From assembly GCA_037833965.1 (NCBI GenBank), contig AP031353.1:23562501-23626500 (forward strand): a DNA stretch of 64,000 nucleotides, in the 5' to 3' direction. This document shows positions 26,923 through 38,438 of the stretch, piece after piece. Every line of letters starts with the position of its first letter. Position 1 is the first letter of the stretch. The notes beneath the pieces are model-generated. The model had not been told where the DNA came from. It saw only the letters and a program-made list of their open reading frames with translations, and made no database searches. The stretch comes from Marchantia polymorpha subsp. ruderalis (taxonomy: Eukaryota; Streptophyta; Marchantiopsida; Marchantiales; Marchantiaceae). The position numbers and the translations under genes were made by a program.

Positions 26923-29900
26923 GCCCCATCAGCAAGATTCGTTAGTGCTTTCTTCCTAAGGCTCAGCAATCGAGTCTCACCAATCCAAGAAGTTGAGAGA
27001 AATTTCTTGAGACGGCCCAGACAACAAACAACAAAAGAGCTGTCCTTTCAAATACTCTCTATTTGAAGTATCACCAATTACGGCGAGGTTCTCACTTTCA
27101 GGTTAAGGCGGTGCGTTTTCTACCCACCTTAAGGAGTCCTCAGTACTGACGGGCTCGCATAGCACACGGCTCGACCTACTTCAATTGGTGACTTCATTCA
27201 ACTTGTATAATAAATTTTCAATGTGCATTCCCTTCAAACCCTTGATCGGAATTGGTGCCGTTTCACAATAGGGAAAACAAATGCCTCTGTTTTGGTATCA
27301 TGGTGGCTATGTCTTCTGACAAGTTTGTGTCTCATGTATCCATAAAAAAATGCATGATGAAAGCTTAGTTGCATTGAACAAGTTTGAGCTGGGTTCGCAA
27401 TCGTCATACGTTTCTTTTCTTTCATTTGATCGGATTAATTCATTATGTGTTTGCAACTTTCAGTGAATCCGGAACAGAATCATACATGCCGCTAAGTTTA
27501 ACAGATTGCATGTAAATTTGGTATCAAATCAGTCATGAAAGTTCGACCGAAATGGTTACCTCTCAGTGGAACTCCAAGTGCTCGAACTAGCACAATAGCA
27601 AAATGAAACTTGCCATCAATCAGTTACTCCTGACTTTTGTGGTGTGAGAGGGCACAAGTCATGCACTCTCAATAGTGGTCATGCATGCGGAATGCGGAAT
27701 TCATGGCCGTGGAGCTGATGAAGATGACTGTCGGTAGTGCTTCAAAATGCTCTGGACAGGAATGCGGCGTTCGTTGGAGAGCCAGTGGTTCATTGTGAGA
27801 GAGTGAAATGCAACTACATCGATGGTTCTTGGGCTAATGTGACGTTCTGGTGCGTCGGGTGTGGGCTTGGATCGCTTGTTGTATGGCGTACTGCTTTAGC
27901 CATTTTCACTCAGTATTATGATACAAAAAACTCCTTTTTCCTATTTGTCAGAGAGAATTCTTCAAGTGTTCGACCATGCCTCGACTAATTCCTTTTTTAC
28001 TTGTGCTTCATAACGCACTAGACGAGCTGCAGCAATTCACTCGAAGATTTCCCACAACGTCTGAGATAATGTTATGATTACCTCGGGCGATGCAAACTTG
28101 CCAAATAGTTTTAAAGTACGTACTCACTAGCCAGGGCCCCTTTCGACTCTTCGGAGGCATTACTGCATTTTAGTTCTAGTTTTGATTGCAATTATTTACA
28201 TTCTTGTGAAACTGCTTAGTCATTGATAGACAATGAAAGGAGTAATATATACCTGTTTTAAACCGGCTTGCTTCCTGTTTTGTGATTGGATATAGCTGGA
28301 CGGCGCTTGAGAGTCGTCGTCTTTTAAAGCTGTCTATATGCTTACCTGTGCATCTATTCCAAGAGCCCTTGAAATGAGTCAAATGGAGGTTACAATTGTC
28401 CTGCAAGTTCAACAAGGTTGAGTTTAGTGTGCGGGGTTTGTGTGTGTATGTGTCCTCAAGCTTATTTGGACTCGGAGTGTACTTTGGGTGTCGTGGGTTT
28501 TGAGGACAGAAGAGAACAAAGTTCTGCCAACCACTTCCTTGAAGCATTCACGAAGGGATCGCTTTGAGTACATTATACGATGCAGTCCGCATTGCCCGTT
28601 TATTTAGGCTCAAATTTTTGTTAGCTCATTTTGGGTTTCTTTTCTCTTCGAACCATGACTCTCTCATATATATATACCATCTACATTTACGAGACATCTA
28701 TTTTTTAATTTTGATCCAGAATAATCAACTGTTTATTGATTTTGATTTTAAAAACCGATAAACCTTTTACTTTCTTTATCATAGACTGAGCATTTTCGAA
28801 TGAACTAAAAGAAGGTGATAACCATAAGTTTTTTTGGACTCCTTTCGATACAACAGAGCTAGAAATAAGTTGATTCTAAAAGGTACTGTTATAGTTGAAC
28901 GCACACAGTAGAAGTCGACTCCAACCCTTTACAAGCTAAGATACTCCATCTGAGTTCGTTGAGTATTGGCAGAAAAGTTGATTATCACCTTTCATGCCTT
29001 GGAATTACATTGTATCATCAATGAAATCTCATTTTGGTTTAGTGATTTTACACGTCATACTGTGTGAGAAGTTGTCACGAGAGTAGTCTTATTCAGATCA
29101 CATGATTAAGGTTTTATAATACCTATCTCTAGCTTGTTGATTGATATTATATGTCACTTAGATTGAAATTTCTCTTGTGAGTGTTCTCACATAATTGAGT
29201 TGCCATGGGAATGTTTTACGAATATCATATGTTGAATGGTTTAAGGAACATTATTTAGCATGTTTATTATCAAGTAAACTATATTATTTTGTATGAGAAA
29301 AAAATCCTTATTATAAACTTTCTTTGCTTAAGATGTTATTTCCATGGCTTTTTAAGGTTAAATTTCTTTATCATTTTTTGAACTCTCTTACAAAATAAAT
29401 TGAGGTCACTGAAGTAATTTTTTTGTGTTCTTTGAAAACATTTCCTCAATCACCATTTTTACAATTTTTAAAAATTTGATGTTACAAATTAATTAAAATT
29501 TAACATGTATTGATGATTTTTAGATCGTTTATCTTGAATAAAAAAGTCAACTAAATACAAATTTTTTTTCCAAATCTTAATAATGAAAGAATTAGATATT
29601 TTGAAATGAATAAAATTATTTAATTGAGTCCTTTAAAATTCCATTTGAAAGTTGAAAATATTACAAATTAACTTCACGTATGTAAAAAATATTTTTAACT
29701 AGTTGAGGTTTTGATTCACTTCAAAAGTTGTATAATTGCATTAAATTATCAAATTGATGTATCTTTGAATACATTAAGATTTTCATCTTTCACTTTTTAT
29801 GAATTTGAAATAACCCTCGATGAATTACATGTTTTTGAAAAAAGTTATAATGAGTATCTTGATAATTATGATTACATTAAATCAACACTGAAGAGAATTT

Positions 29901-30706
29901 TGAAAAAGTCTATTTCATAATTGAAACATTCACCAATTTCTAAAGAATTTTACCTTAAAAAATTTATGTAGTATTTTGATTAAATTCAAGCACATTTTGA
30001 AATCTTAAATTCAATAATAGATTTTAAGGTATATATAAAAATATATATTAATTTTATCAATTAGAAGATTTAGTTTCGTAAAGTTCTCAGATTTCTGCAT
30101 ATATATAATATATAGGTAGGTCAGAAATCATGTCAAAATTTTTTCAGATATACTCCTAATTTATTTTCCTATATGGCGGAGATCAGAGCTATATCAAAAA
30201 ATGTCTGTGAGTACATGATTGTGCAAAAAGATCAACTCTGTTTCGCATCAAGGCTCGAATTATGCTCCTTTATCATGATATTCTCCAATGAAATCACCGT
30301 TTTTTAGTTGATTGTGGAACAAAGTTCGAACAAGAACATGTTTCTTGATTCTACATATCATGGCACTAGAGAGTTTCATGATGAATAACAGATGAATAAC
30401 GCCTATCCTTATTCATATGATTCGTTGTTATGTAGACGATATTTCTCAATGTGATTCTACGTAGCCCTTGCAACCCGTTTGGTTTCGTGGATGGCTGAAC
30501 GGGGTCTTCCCGTTGTTTGCTCACGACGTTGCCCCCAAGGAATGTCGGTGAGCTTTGTCAACTGGAAAGTACATTTGGAAGGATGTCGTAGCCCGGCGTG
30601 AACTTACATGACATGGAGGACACTTGCGAAAGCGGTATTACTGAGACTCAGTATTATTCATGAAAGCCACCCCGACCCTCGTCACTAAGGGCTCCCCACT
30701 TTCGGG
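26923..30706. other. Intergenic, including a very AT-rich island
   Basis: The first part holds the likely transporter 3' UTR (a possible AATAAA lies near 27210). No gene is supported. From about 28.6 to 30.1 kb the sequence is extremely AT-rich, with many A and T runs. From 30.1 kb the composition rises towards the GC-rich inverted-repeat element that follows. Confidence 0.45.
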
Positions 30707-30780
30707 GGAACGCGAGGTCTGCCCGGGAGGGCTTTCTGCCCGCCCGGGCCCGCAGCCCGACCTCCCGGTTCGACCAGGGA
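30707..30780 (+). repeat. Left arm of a GC-rich inverted repeat
   Basis: This 74-base, very GC-rich arm (GGAACGCGAGGTCTGCCCGG onward, containing CGCCCGGGCCCGC) matches the reverse complement of 34853-34927 with only scattered mismatches. The two arms face each other across 4.1 kb that contains the hAT insertion. Without the hAT the two arms would be about 0.7 kb apart. No target-site duplication is visible outside the arms. A second CACTAAGGGCTC motif near 30820 repeats one at about 30683. Confidence 0.75.
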
Positions 30781-31142
30781 GGGCCCTCCCGCTTTAGCTC
30801 GCCCCGCTCTCGCTCGCTCACTAAGGGCTCTCCCTCGCGGCATCCCTTCCCGCAGGGAACTTGTACAATGTGTTTTTTTTCTTCCTCCTCTCACAAAGGG
30901 GAGGAGAAATATAGGAGCATGTTTGGGGTCTTCACCAAGATAACTTATCCTTAAACTCGAAATATGGTTTTCTTGCAAGATGGCTGCTCATAAACTCATA
31001 CGTCTATCGTCTCGAAAATGCCATGTATGATACACGGAGCATACATCATCCAAGTACCAGGATTTTCACGGGAGGGGATATGAGTTTCACGTTGATAAAT
31101 CACTAAACCCTGCACTACTCGGTCCAACAATGCCATGCCAAC

Positions 31143-31150
31143 AATGCTTT
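31143..31150. repeat. Left target-site duplication of the hAT element
   Basis: AATGCTTT directly abuts the left terminal repeat (CAGACC...). It matches AACGCTTT at 34529-34536 in 7 of 8 positions. Eight bases is the duplication length made by hAT transposases. Confidence 0.8.
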
Positions 31151-31213
31151 CAGACCTTCTACGACTACCGAATTGACTAAGTTCGCTGCTTTTTTGTAAA
31201 GCCATACGCTTAC

Positions 31214-31314
31214 ACGACTATAGTTAACTACTCTCGTCAGGCAACGAGATCTCGCACGACTAAAGTTAGCTACTCAAATGAAGCTTGCAACTCTTGCACG
31301 ACTACAGCTAGCTA
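31214..31314 (+). repeat. Left subterminal repeat cluster of the hAT element
   Basis: Three direct copies of the 17-base motif ACGACTATAGTTAACTA or close variants start at 31214, 31256 and 31298, exactly 42 bases apart. A weaker relative (ACGACTACTAAAGC) follows near 31354. In known hAT elements such clusters bind transposase; the 42-bp spacing (about four helical turns) would put the sites on one face of the DNA (inference). Confidence 0.75.
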
Positions 31315-31416
31315 GACCGGTGCAGTTTACGTCGACTAAAAAGTTTGAAGCAAACGACTACTAAAGCTGTATTCTAAAGTGCATGCGCGCAAAAGTGCAC
31401 GCGATACGTCAGTTGA

Positions 31417-34077
31417 TTAGCACAGCGCGGCGTCGTCATCGCCAATCTCCTCGATATCAGAGCTGTTGTCGTCGCTGTCGATGCCGTCCTGTTCCACATC
31501 GTACAGTGCCATGGCAGGGCGACATGGAATGCGATCCTGCCATTTCTTGTCCAGCAAGACAACGTCTGCAGGATTGGTTTTCATCAGTTTCTTGTTGATC
31601 TTGAGGAACATGTTGATCTCTACCATGCCAGCACGCATCGCCGACTGTTTCGGAGCGATCACATCGGTCATACAGCCCAGGTCGCACTCGAGTCCGCCCG
31701 ATGACGACTTGTTAGCGAGAACGGCCAGCGCAACTTGCGAGATACATGGCATCTGATTATGCTTTTGTGCAAACCATTGGCAAAGGTCAGCAGGTTCAGG
31801 CCAGTCGTCCGGGTCAGTATTGGACTGCAGCACGCTAATCTCATCAGCGACAATCTGCGCAGCTATCATTGGCGCGCTCGAGGACGAGCTGCTTGACGAG
31901 CCTGCTGGCAGCTTCAGCGCGCTGGCAAGCAAATTCATCGCCGTCTTCTGGCGCTTCGGGGCTGATGGCAGCGGCGCCGGTGTGTTTGCTGCCGATTGAA
32001 CGCGCTGGATGACAATGCTTTGTGCAATGACTGCTGCCAGGCCTTTGATCTTGGTCCAAATGTGCGCCATGACGAACGTATGGTGCTGTGCACGGAGCTC
32101 TTGGACGGTCCAGCCACGAGGTACATCCAACGGATCGATCGGCGTCGCCTCGATCAGCTGCATGATGATACGACCGGACGTCATCGGCGGAAACAGGACG
32201 CACTGCGCGTCCAACAGGTAGGAGAACTTGAAATCATCCGCAGTCGGCACGTCTTTTCCAAGGCATGCCTTGTTGCCATGGAAAGTATAGGTTTGATGTG
32301 GACGTCGAAGTGCGCGGATTGGGTTGTATCGGTCGAAGTTGCGCTCCGAGAGCGCTTGCAGGGTCAGTGCTCGCGCCATTCGCGTCGTTTCATGGAGATC
32401 TGATGCGCGTCGAAACTCGTGAGGCGCCGTTTCAACGCCGAGCCGAACTCGTGTCAGCATCAGCAGCTCGAGCGGAGCATCAGGATTAAGCACGGTTGTG
32501 TAAAGATTGTACATCATCATGTACACGTCAATGATTACAAAGACATGCATTGACTACGCCTTCACTTGGACAGCGCGGACTGGTTCAATAATCGAGTAGA
32601 ACTCAAGGCATTGGACCTGGTCCTCATCGGTTAGCGGAAAGAAGCGCTGACAGTTGTAGTATGCGAGTTTCAGCGGATCCTAGCACAGAAGCAATCGCTC
32701 CAACACTAATGCAGTTGCAGACCAGCGGTGCTGCGGTGCATTTAGGAGCTTTAAATACACGCTGAACTTGTCAATCATAGCGGCCTCGAACGCGCCTTGG
32801 AGGTACTCGTATTTGTTCACGGACTCAATGACCTTCTTGATGGTGCGAAAGAATACGCGAGCCAGCGCATTTTTAGACGCGATGGGATCGATTGCCGTGC
32901 CGAACGCATCCGTCAGAGCCAGATGCAATAGGTGAGAGATGCACCACTCCCACTAGGCGTCCATGAGCACCTGCAGCGTCCGTTTCACATCAGAACAGGA
33001 ATCAGAGATGCTGGTCAGCACGTCACGTCGCACTTCGATGCCGAACTCAGACAAGACGCCTTGCGACCATTGATCTAGGACGGCAGATGCCTTTTCGGCT
33101 AAGCGCTCGTCGGTTGTCGGAGCAAATCGACGTACGGCAAGGTTGTAGCCAATGTTAGCTTGACGCCTTGTGTTGAAGCAGACGCGCAACGCTAGGTACT
33201 TCTCGTTGCTTGTTTTGCTTTTAATGAGGTCCAAGTTCAACGACATGAATGGGATTGTGTAGTAACGACGCGCCTCAGCAATTTCAGAGACAATCGTGCG
33301 CCTGACTGTCTTGTACATCTCGACGTGGTGCTTCTGCATGTTGATAGACTTCAACCCACCCGGTCCAACAGGCAGTTGCTTGGCAAGCAGACGCCAACGG
33401 TCTGTCTAGAACGCATTGTATGGAATGGACTGCTCGACTTACCATGCCCCAAGCTGAACCTAGCAAAGCAGATGTTGAGAGACATGTCAGTTTGAACGTT
33501 GTTAGATAACACATCCGCCAGAAATCGTTCATTAGTGTACCTGAAACCATCGACGCGGGTCTTGCAGGAACGCATCCGATGACAGGTCCATCTGCTCGGC
33601 CAAAGCAGCGACTTGGCGCTTCTCGGATTGTGTCTTCGAGGACTCAACGCCGTGTTTCGTCTTCAGGTGCTTCGTCGCATTCGATGTGCTCTTCTTAGTA
33701 CATTTGATCATAAGCGGGGCGCTGACGTTGTAGCATCTGTCGAGCAGACACATGAAATACTCGCATCCATCAGCGTCTAGGATGCGGATTCCACATTGAT
33801 TCAACAAGGACGTGCCAGTGCGTGGAGCCTTCTTGATCGTAGCGCCTGCGATGTTGGACGGAAGCCTTGGGCTGTCCATAAACTCAGCGATGCGTTCCTT
33901 CACGATGCTGACTTCAGCTGCAACCTCGTCTCCTCCGTCGCCCGACTCATCGATGCGATCGGCGCCGTTCTGGTCGCTCAGGACTCCATTGTCGTCATCG
34001 GCGAGATCAATTACGTCAAGCTCGGAGAAGGCTGCGTCTTCGTTGTCGCCAATGCTTGGGGCGTCGTCGTCAGACAT
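31417..34077 (-). pseudogene. hAT transposase, frame intact but with five in-frame stop codons
   Basis: Reading on the minus strand from the ATG at 34077, an acidic N-terminus is followed by a BED-type zinc finger (Cys/His residues around the CxxxLLDRCY and TKHLKTKHG segments, about residues 100-145). An 81-bp GT-AG intron (33460-33540) keeps the frame. The catalytic RNase-H-like region follows (GPGGLKSINMQKHHVEMYK; WEWCISHLLHLAL; HRWSATALVLERLL), then the C-terminal hAT dimerisation region (DLCQWFAQKHNQMPCISQVA ... ECDLGCMTDVIAPKQSAMRA ... MFLKINKKLM). The same frame runs for about 2.6 kb without an indel but is cut by one TAA (near 33440) and four TAG codons (near 33406, 32955, 32680 and 32552). 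A Ser-run lies at about 31875-31900. No active transposase can be made from this copy unless stops are read through. Confidence 0.88.
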
Positions 34078-34333
34078 CCGGCTCAGGAGTGGCAGTGACA
34101 GCTTGTGAGTTGTGACAGGTATTGATCAGAGTCAAGAGCTGAAGTCACCAATAGCCAAGAGCGAATCGGCAAGCAAAGAGATAGATCGTCACACTTGTGA
34201 CTTGTGCTAGTGCAAATCTGCGCGCACGCGGACTCAGTCAGCTAAGAAGGTTCCCAACATCCAAGCGCGCACTTGCGCTCGCTCTCGCAGGAAAATCAAA
34301 GCGGAATGTGTAGGCGAGTACCAGTCCTCGCGC

Positions 34334-34434
34334 ACAGCTATAGCTAGCTGCTTTGTATTACAGAGCCATTTGCGCACGACTATAGTTAACTACGATATTT
34401 CCAGCCCTTCGTAGTCCACAGCTATAGTTAACTT
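34334..34434 (+). repeat. Right subterminal repeat cluster of the hAT element
   Basis: Three variants of the same 17-base motif start at 34334 (ACAGCTATAGCTAGCTG), 34376 (ACGACTATAGTTAACTA) and 34418 (ACAGCTATAGTTAACTT). They are again 42 bases apart and in the same direct orientation as the left cluster. The matching periodicity at both ends supports a functional binding array rather than chance. Confidence 0.75.
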
Positions 34435-34528
34435 AGAAATTCTTCAAGGAGTATCGCGCACAACTGCGGCAACTAACGGCCCTTAGCTAACTAAAAGTTG
34501 GTTCGCGGAGTTAGTCGTAAAAGGTCTG

Positions 34529-34536
34529 AACGCTTT
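34529..34536. repeat. Right target-site duplication of the hAT element
   Basis: AACGCTTT follows the right terminal repeat directly and pairs with AATGCTTT at 31143-31150. The single mismatch is a C/T transition. Confidence 0.8.
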
Positions 34537-34852
34537 TCGTTGTTTGCTAGATTCATCGATTTTCCGATACATCATAATGATATGAAAAGTGAAATGTTGT
34601 ATCCACTTAGACGAATATGATTATGCAAGCCTACTATGTGACTAAACACGATCGCTATATTTAAGTGCCATAATATAGAACTTTCTTCACTTCGTTCCCT
34701 TGATCTTCCACAGGATGTACTTCTAGAAGAATTGAAGTTCCTCCTCGGACTGGAAGATGAATGAGTGTACCGAACGTGCCGATCCTTACATGCTCCTTAC
34801 GAAGCCGGCTCATATTCCTGAAGCCTAAAAGACCAAGTCGGCTGCGGGCTGC

Positions 34853-34927
34853 TCCCTGGTCGGAGCGGGAGGTCGGGCTTGCGGGCCCGGGCGGGCAGAA
34901 AACCCTCCCGAGCAGACATCGCGTTCC
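34853..34927 (-). repeat. Right arm of the GC-rich inverted repeat
   Basis: Inverted counterpart of 30707-30780. It shares the CCCGGGCGGGCAGAAA core and ends in CGCGTTCC where the left arm begins GGAACGCG. Local GC content is far above that of the flanks. Confidence 0.75.
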
Positions 34928-35242
34928 GAGCTGACGGCGGAACCATCATACGAACACCGTTCGTGCTCGCAGTCAAGTACAGACAAACTGCTAACTTTGT
35001 AGCTAAAATTGACTGCGATGAGCAACAATAGTTTGTCCGGACACCTCTTGACTTTCCTGACTCTTCTCTTTAGTCGTATATTTCAGCTTGTTTCTTTTTT
35101 TCCTCTCTGGTTGGCTGGAGCAGTATCCACGGAGCAGATCGCCCGACACTGATATTGCTCCGGCCCATCAATGTCAGGCAAGTTGCATCCACAGGGCAGT
35201 GATTTATGACTCACAGAATATGTCATTTAATAGAAGCATGGT

Positions 35243-35487
35243 TGTCTGCTGTAAATTTTGTGCGCAAAGGAGTTTATCAAAAGAGGGTAGATCTCGAGGC
35301 TGCAGTACTAGAGGTCCATGTGCCCACGCTGAGATCAGGTACGGGAAAGTCTTCCTTAATACGTGTTTGGCATGCTGGCAAGGTGGGGCAGATGTGCAGA
35401 AACGGCAGCAGATCTGTTTCTGCTGGCAAGATTGATGATGTGATGAGGTTTGAACTCGTGAAAAAATCTCAGTCTCATTGTGACAAC
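35243..35487 (+). repeat. Dispersed repeat, copy 1
   Basis: Shares long stretches with 48139-48440 on the same strand and with 51390-51905 on the opposite strand, for example TCTGCTGTAAATT, GGCATG.TGG and a TGCAGAAACGGCA.CAGA...GGCAAGATTGATGATGTG block. In one frame it reads VWHAGKVGQMCRNGSR...GKIDDVMRFEL, faintly like the gag-pre-integrase segment of Ty1/copia elements; too decayed to be sure. It preserves the uninterrupted site into which the MITE of copy 3 was inserted. Confidence 0.65.
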
Positions 35488-35504
35488 GTGGTTGGCACTT
35501 CTTG

Positions 35505-36330
35505 CGTTCAGACTGATAAACCACGAAAGGTTATATACTGGTTTATAAGTTGAAGAGTACTCCTGTGGTCACCAGGTACAGTGAAGAAGCCGAAGTAAGA
35601 AGGACGCTTTGCGCTGAAATATTCAACTTGAGTTCAGTGATTCTATTGGATTTTGTAATTAATGACTCTGCAATCGAGGCATTGTTCTCCAGTGTACTTG
35701 TTAACTAAGGTAAAAATAAAATCCAAAGGTATCCAGCCTCAGAATGCGTGATTCTATTGGACTCTGTAGTAGATGACACTACAGTCGATACATTGTTCTG
35801 CGGTGTACTTATAACTAAGGTCAGAAAAAATCAAAGGTATCCAACCAAGCATCTTCACTTTCTTCTGTGGAGTGAACTCATGTAACTTAAATACAAATCG
35901 GTACTGGAAAATAGTATACTAAACAGTTCTCGGTCGGGGATGAGAAATTCTAATATATATTACAGTTGGTAGTCGGTGAAGTGCCGAGGAATAAAGAATA
36001 ATATTGCACACTATGACAACGGTTATGTATAAAAGCTCTGGTGTCATGATAGTGAATGAAAGAGATTTTCCACATATAACATCGTGGGAGTAAAAGCCAT
36101 TCCCAGCAAACCATCCGATGAGAATTTCAAGGTACAACGTAAATGCAATAACTGAATACCAACCAAACTCGGTATATATATAGACGATACACAACGATGA
36201 AACCAAATAACATGGGAGAACAAAAGTAAGAAAACAACTTTTCATGTAAGTTAAAATTAGAGCTGCTTGTAATCCTTTTAGATCAATTAGATGGATTAAG
36301 TGCAATCATGTGATCTAAGATCATTTCACC
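35505..36330 (+). repeat. Tandem unit, old truncated copy C
   Basis: Matches the middle of the two units downstream: CAGACTGATAAACCACGAAAGG...TATACTGGTTTATAAG here against CAGACTAATGAATCACCAAACG...TATACCGGTTTCTAAG at 37353, and the GATTCTATTGGACTCTGTAG and CATCTTCACTTTCTTCTG blocks. It is more diverged than copies A and B are from each other, so it is the oldest copy. Confidence 0.6.
35637..35851 (+). repeat. Internal ~111-bp direct duplication in copy C
   Basis: GTGATTCTATTGGA...TTTGTA...GGCATTGTTCTCCAGTGTACTTG...CAAAGGTATCCAGCC begins at 35637 and recurs from 35748 with moderate divergence. Copies A and B carry this block once, so the duplication happened in copy C only. Confidence 0.7.
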
Positions 36331-36704
36331 GATCTGAAGAGACTCAACTGGATCGCACCCCCAGAGTGTGCTTTAAACTGGCCTTAGAATTTTAGATTGG
36401 AACGTTCTGCGTATTTCTATGAATTTACACACCACCTTTCTTATCACCATATTCAGTAGTTCTCCAATCACTAGTCGATACATTAGTGTGAGATGACTTA
36501 CTAATAGGAGGAACCCAAGACCTGCAGACATCTTACCGTTTCTCGCGGTATGATGGGCGCCTCGTTTTACAACAACACATGTTAATTCCTTTTTATCCTA
36601 ACTGTGAGTAAAGACAATTTTCATTGGCCAAAACTCGAAATTGTAGTTTCAAGCACGCATGTCACGGGGGTGTTTGTACACTCCTCTTTGCTGAGCTTTG
36701 CAGG

Positions 36705-38375
36705 AAGTGAATTCGGCTGCTGGACTACGACTCTTTCCTGGATTCTTTTTCATTGCCGGGCATCTCCGAGCTCCATGCTACTCAAGGTGGTACAGTTATT
36801 TATACACTGACTAGAGTTTCTGGAATTTCAAGGGAGCTATATGGAAAATTATTTTCTCGATGTAACAACAAGACATATTTTGATATCGAATTCTATAGAA
36901 CTCAGCAGCGTCATAACTCTATATTCATACCCGCACGGTGAATAACTTCTTCCTGAGACCCATACGCTGCAATCCAGAGGAACAAGCATGAAGACAGCAG
37001 TCACGTTGTGCTTAAGAGTTGCTGGTAGAATTCACTTTGCCGATGTTAGGTGTTTGAGAGCATTCCGAAGAATCATTCTCAAGTACCCATGAACATCGTA
37101 CTTGTGGTAGTCTCTGCAATTCCATATTTTTTTTTATTGTGCTCGATTATTTTTTATTGGTTTCCTACCCAGCAACTTGATACTGTAATACTCACCCATA
37201 ACGGGAGCCGGACAGGATGCTTCGTGATTCTACGAGAGACCTGAAAAGCAATCCGGTAAGCGGTTATGCTCTTAGAGGATTGTATAAGATTTGCAGAAGA
37301 TAAGAACAGAAGGCATAGTTTCAAATTAAACTTCGTTTTCAAGCATTCGGTCAGACTAATGAATCACCAAACGTCATATACCGGTTTCTAAGCTAAACGT
37401 TACTCTTGTGGGTATCAGATGCAGTGAAGATTCCACAAGGAAAAATAGTCTTACGGGATTGCATATTCAACTGAGCTCAGGGTTAGCTCGAAATGTGTTA
37501 AAAAAAGAAAGAAAGTGATTGTGTGATTCTGATGGACTCTGTAGTGGAAGCATTGTCATGTCCTTTATACTAAGGTCCCACAAAAAATATCAAAAGAATC
37601 TAGTCCACCATCTTCACTTTCTCCTTTAAAGTGAACTGGCTTAAGTTCAATACAAGCCAGAACTGAGAGAGAATATACTAAAGGATTGTCAGTTACGATC
37701 TGAAAATATCTAAGATATATTTCAATGTGTGTACCACTGACTGGTACCACCCTGAAAAATATAAAATAATCTTGTAATATTGTGCATTTTTTGGAAGTGG
37801 TTGCATTAAGATTCAATGCCAACAAGAGCGCTGGTGTCATCTGACTTACTTCAGAACACTTTTTATGTATACGCTTATGTGAGCAAACTTATGTGAGCTA
37901 TTTCTAGCAAACTATATCATGAGATTTTCAACAGACCATGTGACCAACTGTAAAATTTCAATAAAATTTTGTTACAAGTACTTCAATGGATTTATGCAGA
38001 ATCTAGAAATTTTGGGTCGTAACCATGATGAGAATACATAAAAAAAAACCAAATAATATGGGTAATTTTTTTTTTAAATAATTTGTTAAGTAAACTGATA
38101 CCAGAGTTGTTTGTAGTACTTTCATGAAACACATTTTAGTCTAATATTTGGCTGCATTCCAATCTGAATGAGAGAAGTACTAAGAATTAAGTCATTATTT
38201 AGAGTTTTTAAATGATTTTTTGTATCAACATTTCCCTTTATTTGAGGGTCAGTGCAACCTAAATGAACAATGCCTAAGGAGTGTTGGTGTGTGTAGTATG
38301 TTGATATCAAAAAGATTACTTACCATGTTTCAATCACCTACTTGGTTTAACTTGGTAATAAAGTCGGAAGTCACA
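36705..38375 (+). repeat. Tandem unit, copy A (~1.7 kb)
   Basis: Aligns along its length with 38795-40475 at an offset of 2089-2100 bases and roughly 85-90% identity by eye. It contains an open frame of 62 codons from 36753 (starting MPGISELHATQGG, ending HNSIFIPAR) that recurs in copy B with eight substitutions and no frameshift. The repeat matches no transposon domain I recognise. Confidence 0.85.
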
Positions 38376-38438
38376 CCGAGTATGGAGGAACACGCTTGTT
38401 GTGTTCTTATGTTTTCTTGACCTCATCATCCACACAAT
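38371..38438 (+). repeat. Segment shared with the ROCO gene upstream region
   Basis: TCACACCGAGTATGGAGGAA ... CATCCACACAAT matches 41728-41796 with three substitutions and one single-base indel over 68-69 bases. It sits directly at the right edge of tandem copy A and is absent from copy B at the equivalent place. Confidence 0.8.

Larger units (their letters stand above)
31151..34528 (-). mobile_element. hAT-superfamily DNA transposon, 3378 bp, full length but inactivated
   Basis: The ends are 17-bp terminal inverted repeats: CAGACCTTCTACGACTA at 31151-31167 and its inverted counterpart at 34512-34528 (16/17 identical), starting with the CAG typical of hAT ends. They are flanked by the 8-bp target duplications AATGCTTT / AACGCTTT. 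Subterminal copies of a motif close to ACGACTATAGTTAACTA lie at 31214-31230, 31256-31272, 31298-31314, 34334-34350, 34376-34392 and 34418-34434; the terminal repeat shares its ACGACTA core, so these are probable transposase-binding sites. The single gene inside runs on the minus strand and is a pseudogene. The coding part is clearly more GC-rich than the flanking DNA. Confidence 0.88.

Noticed and set aside
27737-28547. Open frames after the OPT gene on both strands
   Set aside because: No homology, AT-rich shadows without splice or start support.
30760-30780. GGTTCGACC motif resembling a tRNA T-loop
   Set aside because: No matching anticodon or acceptor arms; it belongs to the GC-rich inverted repeat.
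30685-30978. Arg/Gly/Pro-rich frame over the GC-rich inverted repeat
   Set aside because: Low-complexity translation of the repeat arm, no family match.
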